Under the pieces are notes generated by a model. It was not told the origin of the DNA. It saw nothing but the letters and a program-made list of their open reading frames with translations, and did not search any database. Of a stretch of DNA of 64,000 bases, positions 28,510 through 45,559 are shown piece after piece. Source of the stretch: Deinococcus metallilatus (GTDB lineage Bacteria; Deinococcota; Deinococci; Deinococcales; Deinococcaceae). The stretch's first letter is position 1. Every line of letters starts with the position of its first letter. The stretch covers positions 1,000,001 through 1,064,000 of the forward strand of contig NZ_CP038512.1 in assembly GCF_004758605.1 (NCBI RefSeq), given 5' to 3'. The translations under genes and the position numbers were made by a program.

Positions 28510-29231
28510 GACTGCGCGTGGACCTCCTCCCGCACGGGAACTACCCGGACGTGGTGCTGGTCGTGGACGTGCTGCGCGCCACCACCACCGCCGTGACGTA
28601 CCTGGAGCGCGGCGCGGACGCCCTGCTGCTCACGGCCACGCCCGAAGTCGCGCTGGGCCTGCGCGGGGAGGCCGCAGAAGGGAAGCTGGTGCTGGGCGGC
28701 GAACGCGGCGGGCTGCCGATTCCCGGCTTCGATTTCGGCAACAGCCCGGTGGAGGCCGCCGCGCAGAACTTCACCGGCCGGGTGGTCGTGATGAACACCA
28801 CCAATGGCACCGGGGCCGCCCACACCGCCGCGCAGACCGGCAAACACGTGTTGCTGGCCGCGCTCACCAACGCCCACGCCGCCGCCCGCCGCGCCCGCGC
28901 GCTCGCCAGCGAGGAAATCGCCATCGTCTGCGCCGGGACTGACGCCCGGGTGGGTCTGGAGGACGTGTACGCCGCCGGGGTGCTGGCCGAGTACCTGCTG
29001 GCGATGGGCGAATTCGGCATCGACGACGGGACCCGCATCGCGCTGACCGTGCGCCGCAATGCCGGGAACCCCATCGAGGCCCTGAGCAGCAGCGGCCACG
29101 GCCAGCACCTCGTCAGCCTGGGCCTGGGCGACGACGTGCGCTACGCCGCGCAGGTGAGCACCAGCACGGTCGTGCCCATCCTCGACGCGGTGCAGGAGAC
29201 GCCGGAGGCGCTGCGGTTCGTGGTGGGGTGA
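28506..29231 (+). CDS. comB: ComB-family 2-phosphosulfolactate phosphatase-like protein
   Basis: A 241-residue Mg-dependent phosphatase-fold protein. In methanogens ComB dephosphorylates 2-phosphosulfolactate for coenzyme M; bacterial members have uncertain substrates. Conserved blocks here are [38 protein letters not shown] and [18 protein letters not shown]. It begins with TTG overlapping the rpe TGA (TTGA), so it is translated from the rpe mRNA. The pairing with a pentose phosphate enzyme hints at a sugar-acid phosphate substrate rather than coenzyme M. Confidence 0.87.
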   Translation: MRLRVDLLPHGNYPDVVLVVDVLRATTTAVTYLERGADALLLTATPEVALGLRGEAAEGKLVLGGERGGLPIPGFDFGNSPVEAAAQNFTGRVVVMNTTNGTGAAHTAAQTGKHVLLAALTNAHAAARRARALASEEIAIVCAGTDARVGLEDVYAAGVLAEYLLAMGEFGIDDGTRIALTVRRNAGNPIEALSSSGHGQHLVSLGLGDDVRYAAQVSTSTVVPILDAVQETPEALRFVVG

Positions 29232-29284
29232 GACGGGGCTTGTGGCGCGTGGCCTGTCGCTTGTAGAGGTGGAGGCGAGGCGGT

Positions 29285-29632
29285 CTATTCGCCCTTCTGA
29301 ATCACGCAGAACCGGTTGCCGTCCGGGTCGGCCAGCACGACATAATCCGCGTCCGGCCCGTAGCGCCAGTCCACCCGCTGAGCGCCCAGCCCCAGCAGCC
29401 GCTCCACCTCTGCCGCCTGATCCCCGGCGTACAGGTCGAGGTGATGCCGCTTCGCCTGCGGCGACGTAACGAGCTTCAGGGCCAGTTGCACGCCGTGGCC
29501 CTCCCGTGGAACCAGCACCGCCCAGTCGTCATCCGGTTCGTCGCGCAGTCGGTAGTTCAGGGCCTGCGTCCAGAAGGCGATGGCGCGGGGAAGGTCCCGC
29601 ACGCCCCAGACGAGAGAGCCGATTCGCAGCAT
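29285..29632 (-). CDS. VOC (glyoxalase/bleomycin-resistance) family protein
   Basis: A 115-residue metal-binding fold protein made of two beta-alpha-beta-beta-beta units. It has VRDLPRAIAFWTQALNY at the first unit and the typical second-unit ending VVLADPDGNRFCVIQ. HHLDLYAGD carries a likely metal-ligand His. Such small proteins act as dioxygenases, isomerases or drug-binding proteins; the substrate cannot be assigned. It is divergent from nspC. Confidence 0.85.
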   Translation of the reverse strand: MLRIGSLVWGVRDLPRAIAFWTQALNYRLRDEPDDDWAVLVPREGHGVQLALKLVTSPQAKRHHLDLYAGDQAAEVERLLGLGAQRVDWRYGPDADYVVLADPDGNRFCVIQKGE

Positions 29633-29668
29633 GGGTCAGTATGCCCCTTCCCTCCACCCCCGACCCGT

Positions 29669-29674
29669 TACCCT
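29669..29674 (+). promoter_or_regulatory. -10 box of nspC
   Basis: TACCCT is followed by 7 nt and ATG 29682. The same hexamer and spacing occur at 32879-32884. Confidence 0.5.
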
Positions 29675-29681
29675 GTCCCCC

Positions 29682-30899
<1,218 letters not shown>

Positions 30900-30976
30900 G
30901 GCTCTGAGCCGTGAGCGATGGGCTATGAAAAAGATGGCTGCCGCCACAAGCCGAAGCTTCCGGGTGCTGGTTCATA

Positions 30977-31181
30977 GCTGAGGACTTACGCGAAAGACGA
31001 GTGCATGTGGGAGAGGGTTTTAGCCCCTCCCCCCTTGCGGGGGACTGGTACAGCTCGCACCGCGAGAGGCTGGGACTCGCAGAGCTGCTTGCAGAGGGGA
31101 GTGGGCGGCGCAGCCGTTCCAATGCGGGAAAACGCGATTTCCCTCTGCCGCCGAGAACCATGTTTCGCGTAAGTCCTCAGC
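30977..31181. mobile_element. MITE-like element with 19-bp perfect terminal inverted repeats
   Basis: GCTGAGGACTTACGCGAAA at 30977-30995 is exactly inverted at 31163-31181. The 205-bp unit has no open frame of interest and encloses one copy of the GC-rich hairpin repeat (31021-31116) also seen near 7.3 kb. A target duplication is not clear. The ends look like those of an insertion sequence whose transposase is absent here. Confidence 0.7.
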
Positions 31182-31194
31182 GCTCAGCTCCACC

Positions 31195-31236
31195 CAGACG
31201 AGCGCCCCAACCACTCCCGGCTGGGGCGCTCGTCTG
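31195..31236. terminator. Perfect 15-bp hairpin, probable terminator
   Basis: CAGACGAGCGCCCCA pairs fully with TGGGGCGCTCGTCTG around a 12-nt loop. A T-rich stretch follows on the plus strand after a few bases. It lies between the convergent nspC and wall-protein genes. Confidence 0.55.
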
Positions 31237-31371
31237 CTGGTTTCCCTTTTGGAGAGGAGAGGCGAAAGGCTGTGCGTGGAGGACGGGACTCACCGCCGGT
31301 CCGCGCGCCGATTCAAACCCGGCCCGTGTGGGACGCGGGAGGGATCAGGCCGGAGGTGGGGCGAAAGGCGC

Positions 31372-32679
<1,308 letters not shown>

Positions 32680-32878
32680 TCCTGCCTCCTTGTGATGCGG
32701 GACAAGGTAAGGTGCGAACCTGACTGGGCACTGATAGATCACCCTGGAAAACGTTGTGCTGCACGAGCATGAACATCTCTTCAAGCCCTGTTCCTTCAGG
32801 TGGGGATGGGGTGAGGCGAGCCTGACCACACCCTGACGCTGTGGGGGTGGGGTGCTGCGGCCTCCAGCCCGCAGCCCT

Positions 32879-32884
32879 TACCCT
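32879..32884 (+). promoter_or_regulatory. -10 box of the small exported protein gene
   Basis: TACCCT, 7 nt before ATG 32892; no ribosome-binding site. Confidence 0.5.
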
Positions 32885-32891
32885 GGCCCGC

Positions 32892-33284
32892 ATGAACCGC
32901 CTGCTCCTCGCGCTGGGCCTGATGACGCTGCCCCTGGGGGCGCACGCTGCCACATCACCTGACCCCTGGCCCGGCAGCCCGGTGCTGGTGCGGCTGTTCA
33001 GCCTGCCCGCGGGCCGTGCGGACGGTGAGCGCCTGAGCCGGACGCTGGCCCTGACCCCAGTGCAGATCGCGGAATTGCGCCGTCTGGCGCGGGTTGAGGC
33101 CGCCTACGGGCAGGCGGGGCGGCAGGTGATCGGCCGCCAGGAAGCCGCGCGGCTGAACGCCCGCATCGCCGTCATGCGCGTGGAAAAGGACCGCAAGGTG
33201 CGCGCCCTGCTCGGCGCGAAGTATCCGGCCTTTCGCCAGTGGGTGCGCGTGTGGTGGGCCGGGCAGGTGCGGGCCGCGCGTTAG
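32892..33284 (+). CDS. Small exported protein of unknown function
   Basis: A 130-residue protein with a signal peptide (MNRLLLALGLMTLPLGAHA). The mature part is short and basic: LTPVQIAELRRLARVEAAYG, then RQEAARLNARIAVMRVEKDRKVRALLG, predicted as two long helices. The overall plan (Sec signal, about 110 basic helical residues, LTxxQ start) recalls the CpxP/Spy-like LTxxQ periplasmic proteins, but only one LTPVQ motif is present, so that is a weak suggestion. Leaderless start. Confidence 0.65.
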   Translation: MNRLLLALGLMTLPLGAHAATSPDPWPGSPVLVRLFSLPAGRADGERLSRTLALTPVQIAELRRLARVEAAYGQAGRQVIGRQEAARLNARIAVMRVEKDRKVRALLGAKYPAFRQWVRVWWAGQVRAAR

Positions 33285-33405
33285 AGCCTTGTTCAGAATG
33301 ACGGTATGCCGGGAAGATGGTCGCGGAAGGCGCGTGTTACCTTCGCGTTGCTCGCTGGTCCGCCCGCCCATGAATCAGACCAGTCCCCGTATCAGGAGAG
33401 TGCCC

Positions 33406-34362
33406 ATGCGAACCCTGCTTGCTCTGACTGCCGCCCTTACCCTCACGCCCGCGCTGGCCGCCAGCCGGGAAGTGACGCTGGAGGTGCCGGGTGCGCACCT
33501 CGCGGCGACCCTCCAGACGCCGGACGGCCCGCAGCACGTCCGCCCGCCCGTCGTGCTGATCATCGCGGGCAGCGGCCCCACCGACCGCAACGGGGACAAC
33601 CCCCTCAGCGGGCCAGCGGGCACCTACCGCAAGCTCGCGGCGAACCTGGCGGCGCGGGGGATCGCCTCCCTGCGCTACGACAAGCGCGGTATCGGCGCGA
33701 GCACCCTGGCCGACCCGCGCGAGGAAGCGTTGAGCTTCGACGACTTCGTGAGCGATGCCCGCGCGTGGCTGGCCTGGCTCGGGCAGCAACCGGACCTCGG
33801 CCCCGTCGGGGTGATCGGGCACAGCGAGGGCGGGTTGATCGCCCTGGCGGCGCTCCAGGGCGACAGCCCGGCCCGCGCCCTGGTCCTGCTGGCGGCCCCC
33901 GGTGAGGACATCGGCACGACCATCCGCCGCCAGCTCGCGCAGAATCCGGCCAATCCGCCCGAGCTGGTGCGGGAGGGGAACGCGATTCTGGACGCGCTGG
34001 GCCGGGGCGAGACGGTGGCGAACGTTTCGCCCGTCCTCGCGCCCCTGTTCCGGCCCAGCGTGCAGCCGTACCTCCGCAGCAGCCTGAAGTACGACCCGGC
34101 AAAGCTGATCGCCACCGTGAATGTCCCCACCCAGATCGTGCAGGGGGACCGCGACCTGCAAGTCCGGCTGGAGGACGCCCGCCTGCTCGCCGCCGCGCAA
34201 CCGGCCGCCCGCACGTTCCTCGCGCCCGGCGTGAACCACGTTCTCGTTCCCGCGCCGCTCGACCCCGCCGGAAACCTCGCCACCTACGCGAACGCTGGGC
34301 TACCCATTGAGCGCGGTCTACTCACGGCAGTCGTGGAGTTCCTGAAAGCCAACCTGCATTGA
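33406..34362 (+). CDS. Exported alpha/beta-hydrolase
   Basis: A 318-residue hydrolase with a signal peptide (MRTLLALTAALTLTPALA). IIAGSGPTDRNGDNP is the characteristic early loop of the YtxM/S9-like prolyl-esterase subgroup. SLRYDKRGIGAS follows. The nucleophile elbow is GHSEGG, the acid is in IVQGDRDLQV, and the His is in APGVNHVL. It likely works in the cell envelope on esters or peptides. TCAGGAGAGTGCCC before ATG 33406 decides this start over upstream alternatives. Confidence 0.85.
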   Translation: MRTLLALTAALTLTPALAASREVTLEVPGAHLAATLQTPDGPQHVRPPVVLIIAGSGPTDRNGDNPLSGPAGTYRKLAANLAARGIASLRYDKRGIGASTLADPREEALSFDDFVSDARAWLAWLGQQPDLGPVGVIGHSEGGLIALAALQGDSPARALVLLAAPGEDIGTTIRRQLAQNPANPPELVREGNAILDALGRGETVANVSPVLAPLFRPSVQPYLRSSLKYDPAKLIATVNVPTQIVQGDRDLQVRLEDARLLAAAQPAARTFLAPGVNHVLVPAPLDPAGNLATYANAGLPIERGLLTAVVEFLKANLH

Positions 34363-34398
34363 GGGGTTGTGGGCGGTAGGGCAAAGGTTCCTCCAGCC

Positions 34399-35169
<771 letters not shown>

Positions 35170-35189
35170 GCGCCTTCACCCTAGCGTGC

Positions 35190-35224
35190 AAAAGGGCCGC
35201 CCCCACGCGGGGTGAGGGCGGCCG
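35190..35224 (-). terminator. Terminator of the leishmanolysin-like gene
   Basis: On the minus strand GGCCGCCC and GGGCGGCC arms enclose TCACCCCGCGTGG and are followed by CTTTTG. Confidence 0.7.
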
Positions 35225-35241
35225 GAGGTGGAGGCGCGGCG

Positions 35242-36192
35242 TTACTCGCTGCGGTACTTGGGCGTCAAGACCTGCTCGTGCGCCCCGAGGTCCAGCCCGG
35301 CGGCGGCGCTCTGGCCGGAGAGCAGGCTGTAGCTGTCGGCGGCGGCGTAGTTCACCACGTAGCCCATGTCCTGCAAGGAACCGACGCTCATGCGCGACAG
35401 CGGATTCACGACGCCGCTGTTCAGGTAGCCGGTCATCAGTTCCGTCTTGAAGGTCGTCTCGCGCCAGTGGGCGCCCGCCGTGCCCGACCCGCCCTGGTTC
35501 TCGACGGGCACGGTGGACAGGGTGCCGCCGAACGCGCGGTACTCGCGGACGCCGTTGGTGCCCTTGTACACGGGGTTGGTGGTGCCCACGCCGCTCACCA
35601 GGCCGAACTGCCGCCACAGCGACCCGATGCCCAGCGAGTGCCCCAGCTCGTGCACGGCGATATCGGCCAGTTGGCTGCTGAACTGCGACAGGTCCGCCGT
35701 GTCGAACACCAGCGTGGAATAGGTGGTCAGGCCGCTCGCGGAGCGCACGCTGCACGGCCCGCTCTGGGCGAGGATGCCCCCGGGGCCGTCGATGCTCTTG
35801 TTGCCGGTGAACACCATGATGTCGTCGATGGTGCCGCTGTAGGCCGCGTTGCTGCCGCAACTGTTGGCGGGGATGTTCGCCGTCACGCTCGGCAGGCCCT
35901 GCGTGACGACCTTCTGCCAGCGGCTGGCGGCGGCCTGCATCGCGTTGACCACGCTGGGGTCACTGCCCGGCGCGAAGTTCAGCGTGATGTTGTAGGCCTC
36001 CGTCGCCTGCTCCTTCAGCGGGCTGGACTGCACGTAGGGGTCCACCGGCAGCGAGGCGACGTTCAGCGCGGGGGCCTGCGCCGTCTGGTCCTCGGGCAGC
36101 GCGGTGTTGGCCGTCGTGGTGCCGTTCGTGCCGCAGGACGCGAGCAGGGCGGTCAGCGCGAGGGTGGCGGCGGTCAGGGTGAATCGGGACAT
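35242..36192 (-). CDS. Leishmanolysin-like (M8) zinc metalloprotease lipoprotein
   Basis: A 316-residue protein with a lipobox LLASC (Cys20), so probably anchored in the envelope. The zinc site is DIAVHELGHSLGIGSLW (HExxH). The third ligand His is most likely in TAGAHWRE about 60 residues later, and LMTGYLNSG with SVGSLQDMGYVVNY matches the Met-turn and following segment of leishmanolysin-like peptidases. About 40 residues after the lipobox are low-complexity and may be a propeptide or linker. CAGGAGGCCCC precedes the ATG. A secreted nutrient or envelope protease is likely. Confidence 0.85.
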   Translation of the reverse strand: MSRFTLTAATLALTALLASCGTNGTTTANTALPEDQTAQAPALNVASLPVDPYVQSSPLKEQATEAYNITLNFAPGSDPSVVNAMQAAASRWQKVVTQGLPSVTANIPANSCGSNAAYSGTIDDIMVFTGNKSIDGPGGILAQSGPCSVRSASGLTTYSTLVFDTADLSQFSSQLADIAVHELGHSLGIGSLWRQFGLVSGVGTTNPVYKGTNGVREYRAFGGTLSTVPVENQGGSGTAGAHWRETTFKTELMTGYLNSGVVNPLSRMSVGSLQDMGYVVNYAAADSYSLLSGQSAAAGLDLGAHEQVLTPKYRSE

Positions 36193-36664
36193 GGGGCCTC
36201 CTGGCAGGCTGGGGAAAGGGGCTGGAAGGACGCTCCGGCGGCCCCCGCTTCCGTCCCCTTCACCCGCCGCGACGGGCAGCGGGGAGAGCGGGGGAAGGCG
36301 CAGTGGGCACGTCAGAAACGACTGAAGGTTAGAGCGGCAGGTGTGATGGGCCGGGACGGGGCAGAAAAAGAGCCGTGCTGGTGCGTTCTGCCCGCTTTCA
36401 TGGGCGACCTGCGGACCGGTGGGGGAGCCGCTCCGCCCGCCGCCTGTTCACAGGTCGTGGCCGGGGCCTGAAAGGACCTTTATCCTTGACCGCCTGCTGA
36501 CCTGTGGCGTGGTACGCTCCTGTCAAGTTGACCGGCCTGCCTGCCCCCGCGTTCCCTCTTCCGCCTCTGGGCGGCGGGGACCCGGGTGCGCCGGTGGCCG
36601 GGCACAATTCAGAACGTCGTCGGGGCTGCCGTGAGGTGGCCCCGCGTGCTTTTCGGAGGTTTCC
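36193..36664. other. 472-bp divergent intergenic region
   Basis: It lies between the minus-strand metalloprotease and the plus-strand HTH gene and should hold both promoters. TACGCT at about 36514 is a candidate -10 on the plus strand, and CGGAGG at 36654-36659 serves the TTG start at 36665. Open frames here have unconvincing content. No repeat of the families seen elsewhere in the window was found. Confidence 0.4.
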
Positions 36665-36868
<204 letters not shown>

Positions 36869-36970
36869 CGTTCCGCCCCTGCGGCGGGGAGTGGGCAGCC
36901 CGCTATGCTGACCGGGTATGGTCCCCTCCGGTGCCCTTCAACCCCGGCGCGTGCTCTCCGGCATTCTGGA

Positions 36971-36976
36971 TACGTT
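36971..36976 (+). promoter_or_regulatory. -10 box of the helical repeat protein gene
   Basis: TACGTT, 9 nt before ATG 36986. Confidence 0.35.
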
Positions 36977-36985
36977 CAGGGCGTG

Positions 36986-37690
36986 ATGGGCAGGACAAGC
37001 TTGACGCTCGCCTCCGTCCGGGCCGCGCTGGAGCGGGGAGACGACCCCGCCGCTCTCGGCGCCCTGCGCGCCCTGACGCCCTCCCTCGACGAGCGGGACG
37101 GGGCCGCCGCGCTCGCCCTGCACCTGGGGCAACCGGGGCTGACGGTCTGCTGGGCCAGTGATCCCCTCACGCTCGCCGCCGCGCATCTGCGGCTGGGGAA
37201 GCCGGGTCAGGCCCTTGCCGCGCTGCACGGCCAGCCGGACGCCGCGAGGCCCGCCCTGCTGCGTGCCCGGGCCGGGTGGCAGGCCCGGCAGGCGGACGCG
37301 CCTGAGCTGGCCCGGCACGCCCGCACCCTCGCCCGCGCCGAAGGGGACGCCGGGGCACTCGTCGCCGCCGCGACCCTGCTGGGTGAACTGTTGCTGCCTG
37401 GTGACTCGAAAGCCGCCCTCCGCACCCTGGCCGAGGGGCTCAAGGTCGCTGAACTGGGCGGGCAGGAGGCCGACGCGCACCTGCTGGCCGTGCTCGCCCA
37501 CGCGCAGGCGCCGCTGGGCAGCCCGGACAAGGCGGGGCGCACCGCCGCGAAGGCGCTGAGCCGCAGCCTCCCGCGCAGCCCGGCCCGCGTGGTCGCCCTG
37601 CTGGCGCTAGGGCGTGCAGAGGAGGCCCGCGCCGAGGCCGCTGCGGGGGAACTGGGTGAAGTCTGGTGGCAGCCCTGGACCTCCACCTGA
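36986..37690 (+). CDS. Ala/Leu-rich helical (TPR-like) protein, function unknown
   Basis: A 234-residue soluble protein made of paired helices: SLTLASVRAALERGDDPAAL, LTLAAAHLRLGKPGQALAAL, AALRTLAEGLKVAELGGQEA and VVALLALGRAEEARAEAAAG. The spacing and small-residue pattern (LG-A--AL) are those of degenerate tetratricopeptide repeats, suggesting a scaffold for protein contacts. It ends with WWQPWTST. It is convergent with the kinase gene, 8 bp away. The start is chosen from the -10 box; the frame stays open 27 codons upstream. Confidence 0.6.
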   Translation: MGRTSLTLASVRAALERGDDPAALGALRALTPSLDERDGAAALALHLGQPGLTVCWASDPLTLAAAHLRLGKPGQALAALHGQPDAARPALLRARAGWQARQADAPELARHARTLARAEGDAGALVAAATLLGELLLPGDSKAALRTLAEGLKVAELGGQEADAHLLAVLAHAQAPLGSPDKAGRTAAKALSRSLPRSPARVVALLALGRAEEARAEAAAGELGEVWWQPWTST

Positions 37691-37698
37691 AGCCGGAT

Positions 37699-38630
37699 TT
37701 AGGTCAGAGCCGCCCACCTCACCTGGAAAGGGACATAGGGCGGCGGGCCGATGAACCGGCGTGGGCCGGGGTTGCCCTCGATGTACACGCTCTCGTAGGT
37801 CCAGACATTCCGTTCCTGAAGGAAGGCGTAGAAGGCCCCGCCGTCCGCCAGTTCGTCCGCTGACAACGGCAGACGCTCGCGGTAGCCCTTCAGAAACGCG
37901 GTGGACAGCGCCGGGTCGAGCTTCAGGCTGAGGTCCAGGCAGCGGACGATCTCCCAGGCACGGGGGGCCAGGCGGGTCTGTTCCCAGTCGATCAGGGCCG
38001 CAGGGCGCGTGCCCACGAAGAACACGTTCCCGTCGTGGTAATCGCCGTGCAGGAAGCGGTGGGGAAAGGCGGGCTGGTGATCGGGCAGGGGAGAGGCCCG
38101 CAGGTGCGCCAGCCGTTGCCGGGTCCGCGCGAGTGCCCAGCTGTCCACCTCGTCTGGGGCAGGGAGGGCCAGGAGGGCGGCCTCCACGCGCTCCAGCCGC
38201 TCCACCGTGCGTTCGATGCTGGACGCGCGGAGCTGCGGCACCTCGAAGGGCACAGCGGGCGGCAGCCGGTCATGCAGCTCCGCCAGGAAGGTGCCCAGCG
38301 CCGCCGCATAGGCGGGCGTAAGGGCGCGGCGCGGTACGGGTGCCCCCGGCGCGAGCGGAAACAGGGCGGCCAGTTCCCCCCCGATCTGGCCGAGAGCCCC
38401 GCCACTGCGGGTGGGCAGGGGTTCCGGCGTGGGGACACCGGCCGCCACCGCGGCAGCAATCGCCCCATGTTCCCGCCCGGCCCTCGCCCGGTCGGGGCTG
38501 CGGTACACGCGCAGATGAAAGGCCCCGGCGGCGGTCAGAACGCGCCAGGCGCCGTTGATGCTGCCGCCGCCCAGCGGCCTGACTGCCTGGACCGCCCCCA
38601 CGTCCCAGACCCGCGCGACCTCTTCCGGCT

Positions 38631-38634
<4 letters not shown>
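37699..38634 (-). CDS. APH/choline-kinase-family phosphotransferase
   Basis: A 311-residue kinase-fold enzyme. GGGSINGAWRV is the nucleotide loop, FHLRVYRSPD carries a basic residue in place of the ATP Lys, FLHGDYHDGNVFF is the catalytic loop with the general base Asp, and LIDWEQTRLAPRAWEI is the metal-binding loop. Members phosphorylate aminoglycosides, homoserine, choline or other small alcohols. The GTG start overlaps the P450 stop (GTGA), so the two are translated together; a P450-made hydroxyl could be its acceptor, but this is inference. Confidence 0.87.
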
Positions 38635-39875
<1,241 letters not shown>

Positions 39876-39881
39876 GGTGAC

Positions 39882-39887
39882 AGGCTA
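39882..39887 (-). promoter_or_regulatory. -10 box of the P450-kinase operon
   Basis: TAGCCT on the minus strand, 6 nt before ATG 39875. Confidence 0.5.
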
Positions 39888-39981
39888 CGGCACCTGCCAA
39901 AAAAATGCCGCCGTTGTGGCGGGACGGAAGGCGGGCGTTCTCCCGGGCATCCGGGGAGGGCACGCGGGCAGCCCGCTCTGG

Positions 39982-39987
39982 CAGAAT
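39982..39987 (+). promoter_or_regulatory. -10 box of the channel-like gene
   Basis: CAGAAT, 7 nt before ATG 39995. Confidence 0.4.
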
Positions 39988-39994
39988 GCCCGCC

Positions 39995-41053
<1,059 letters not shown>

Positions 41054-41788
41054 GGGCAGGCTCGGCCGGGGCGGGGCCGCCTTGCTCGCCTTCCGTGACC
41101 GGGGCGGCGAGGACGGCCGTCCCGGCCGGGATGGCCGCGGGCAGCGGCAGGTCTTCCCCGGCGGGCAGGTGCCGGGCGCTGAGTTCGGAAAAGGACTGCA
41201 CCAGCGCGCGGTACTGGCTGACGAACTGGCTGTATTCGGTGCGGACCGCGCTGAGGCGGGCGCTCAGGTCGGCGTGCCGCTCGGCGTAGGCGCGTTCCAG
41301 GTACACGGTGCGCTGGGCGTGGGCGCGGTCGCGTTCCAGGGTGAGCTGGTGGTGGTCGCGTTCCAGGTCGGCAAAGCGGCCCCGGAAGGCGGCCTCCAGT
41401 TCGTGCATGCGGGCCTGGTGCGCGGCTTCGAGTTCGGTGAGGCGGACCTGCGCTTCCTGTTCCAGCCCCTCGCGCCGGGTCTGCGCCTCGGCCAGCATCA
41501 GCTCGCACTGGCGGGTGGCGTTCTCGCGCAGGTCGTGGCCGATGCGTTCGGCGGCGACCACCGCGCGCCGGATCTCGTCCTCGCAGGCGCGGCGCTCGTC
41601 GAGTTCGCGTTCCAGTTCGGCCACGCGCGCGCGCAGGTCCTGCCGCTCGTGCAGCAGGGCTTCGAGCTGGTCGGCCACCTGCCCCAGAAAGGTGCGGACG
41701 CTGGCGCGGTCATAACCGCCGGGGCGGCCCGGAAAGGTGTGGTGGCCGATGTCGAGGGGGGTCAGGGGCTGGTTCGTTGGGGACTGGC

Positions 41789-42433
41789 TCATAGAAAAAG
41801 GCTCCTTCCGACGCGCACCAGGGTCGCGCCCTGCTCGATGGCGACCGCGTAGTCGCCGCTCATGCCCATGCTGAGGTCCGGGAGGCCGAGGTCGTGGGCC
41901 CGCCGCGCCGCGTCCGCGAACACGGGCCGGGCGGCGTCCGCGTCCCCCTCGGGGGCCATCACCATCAGCCCCCGCACGTTCAGGCCGGTCTGCACCACCC
42001 CAGCGTAGACGCTGCGGAGGTCCTGCGGGTGAATGCCGTGCTTCTGCGCCTCGCCGTTGTGCAGTTGCAGCAGCACGTCCGGCGCGTGCCCCCACTTCGC
42101 GGCGGCGTCCGCGAGGGCCTGCGCCTGCCGCACGTCCTCCAGCGCGTGGATCAGCGTGACCGGCCGCATGTACTTGACCTTGTTCAGTTGCAGCGGGCCG
42201 ATGAAGTGCCACTCCACGTCCGGGAGCTGCGCCGCCTTGTCGCGGAGTTCCTGCGCGCGGCCCTCGCCCAGCGGAAAGCCGCCCGGCTGGAGGTCGGCGT
42301 AAGGCAGGACCTGCGTGCGGATCGCTTCCAGGTCCTGCCCCTTGGTGACGGCCACCAGGCGCACGCTGCCCGCCGGACGGCCCGCCCGCTGTTCGGCGGC
42401 GCGGATGCCCGCCAGGACCTCCGGCAGACTCAC
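41789..42433 (-). CDS. yggS: YggS/PROSC-type PLP homeostasis protein
   Basis: A 214-residue TIM-barrel PLP-binding protein that buffers pyridoxal phosphate. PLP Lys31 is in RLVAVTKGQ. The family block GENxxQE appears as [19 protein letters not shown] matches the conserved WHFIG-LQxNK, and GLMVMAP and LSMGMSGDY complete the signature. The GTG start at 42433 is supported by GGGAAGGG upstream and the family N-terminus; the longer open frame upstream lacks homology. Its stop overlaps the divIVA ATG. Confidence 0.92.
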   Translation of the reverse strand: MSLPEVLAGIRAAEQRAGRPAGSVRLVAVTKGQDLEAIRTQVLPYADLQPGGFPLGEGRAQELRDKAAQLPDVEWHFIGPLQLNKVKYMRPVTLIHALEDVRQAQALADAAAKWGHAPDVLLQLHNGEAQKHGIHPQDLRSVYAGVVQTGLNVRGLMVMAPEGDADAARPVFADAARRAHDLGLPDLSMGMSGDYAVAIEQGATLVRVGRSLFL

Positions 42434-42655
42434 GCGGCCCTTCCCGGCGTTGCCTGGGGGATCATGTCCCGCTCCTTTCGGTTGTGCCTCACGCCGGGCA
42501 TTGTGGCCTGTCCGGGCGCGGCGCTCAAGTCCGGCGCGTGGGTCTGCCCGGGAATGCGGAGGTGGACGCTTCGTCAACGTTCCTTCACCCTTCTCAGCCC
42601 ACGAACAGGAAAGGTGAGACAAGGCACTTGCCAGGTGCCCCGCTTCAGCCCTTGC

Positions 42656-42688
<33 letters not shown>

Positions 42689-42691
42689 CGC

Positions 42692-45225
<2,534 letters not shown>

Positions 45226-45235
45226 GGGGGAGGGG

Positions 45236-45269
45236 AGAGGCGGGCCTCACGGGGGGCCTGCCTCTCTTT
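45236..45269 (+). terminator. Terminator after bamA
   Basis: AGAGGCGGGCC and GGCCTGCCTCT arms (10 of 11 paired) with an 8-nt loop, followed by CTTT. Confidence 0.75.
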
Positions 45270-45352
45270 ATGGGCTTAGACTCATGGCGTCCCGCTTCGG
45301 GACGGGGTGCATGACAACCGGGAGGGGAGGCGCAACACGGGTTCAAGCGAAA

Positions 45353-45421
45353 GCACCCGGAGTTGCGTTCCGGGTGCAGAAAGGAGGTGATCCTTATGGC
45401 TAGACACCGTAAGGATACACC
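45353..45421 (+). promoter_or_regulatory. Structured translation-control leader with a 16-nt anti-16S match
   Basis: Hairpin 1: GCACCCGGA (45353-45361) pairs perfectly with TCCGGGTGC (45369-45377). Directly after it, 45378-45393 reads AGAAAGGAGGTGATCC, the exact complement of the conserved 16S rRNA 3' end. Hairpin 2: ATCCTTA (45390-45396) pairs with TAAGGAT (45410-45416), extended by GGTG with CACC, burying the 3' half of that site and the A of the start codon. CGCAAC at 45341-45346 can pair with the loop of hairpin 1 (GTTGCG), a possible pseudoknot. Confidence 0.65.
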
Positions 45422-45512
45422 CAAGCGCCCGCGCAGGCAATGGAAGCCTGCTGAGATCGCCGGGATCATCACGGCCCTCGGCACCTTCCTGACTGGCCTG
45501 GCGGCGCCCTGA
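45396..45512 (+). CDS. 38-residue cationic-hydrophobic small protein, unknown function
   Basis: A very short gene behind an extremely strong ribosome-binding site (AAAGGAGG, 8 nt before ATG). Residues 1-18 are basic ([17 protein letters not shown]). 19-38 are hydrophobic with a Gly/Thr pattern ([19 protein letters not shown]), enough for one membrane or membrane-surface helix. The plan resembles single-helix small membrane proteins and type I toxin or holin-like peptides, but no family is recognised. A terminator follows at 45560. The start codon sits in a hairpin, implying regulated translation. Confidence 0.65.
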   Translation: MARHRKDTPKRPRRQWKPAEIAGIITALGTFLTGLAAP

Positions 45513-45559
45513 AATAAGCCTCTCTCCCCCGGTTGCACCTTTCTTTCAGACCCGTTCTT

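Noticed and set aside
45340..45378. Possible tRNA-like or T-loop sequence (GGGTTCAAGCG)
   Set aside because: No acceptor stem, anticodon arm or D arm can be built around it; it is part of the leader structure before the 38-residue gene.
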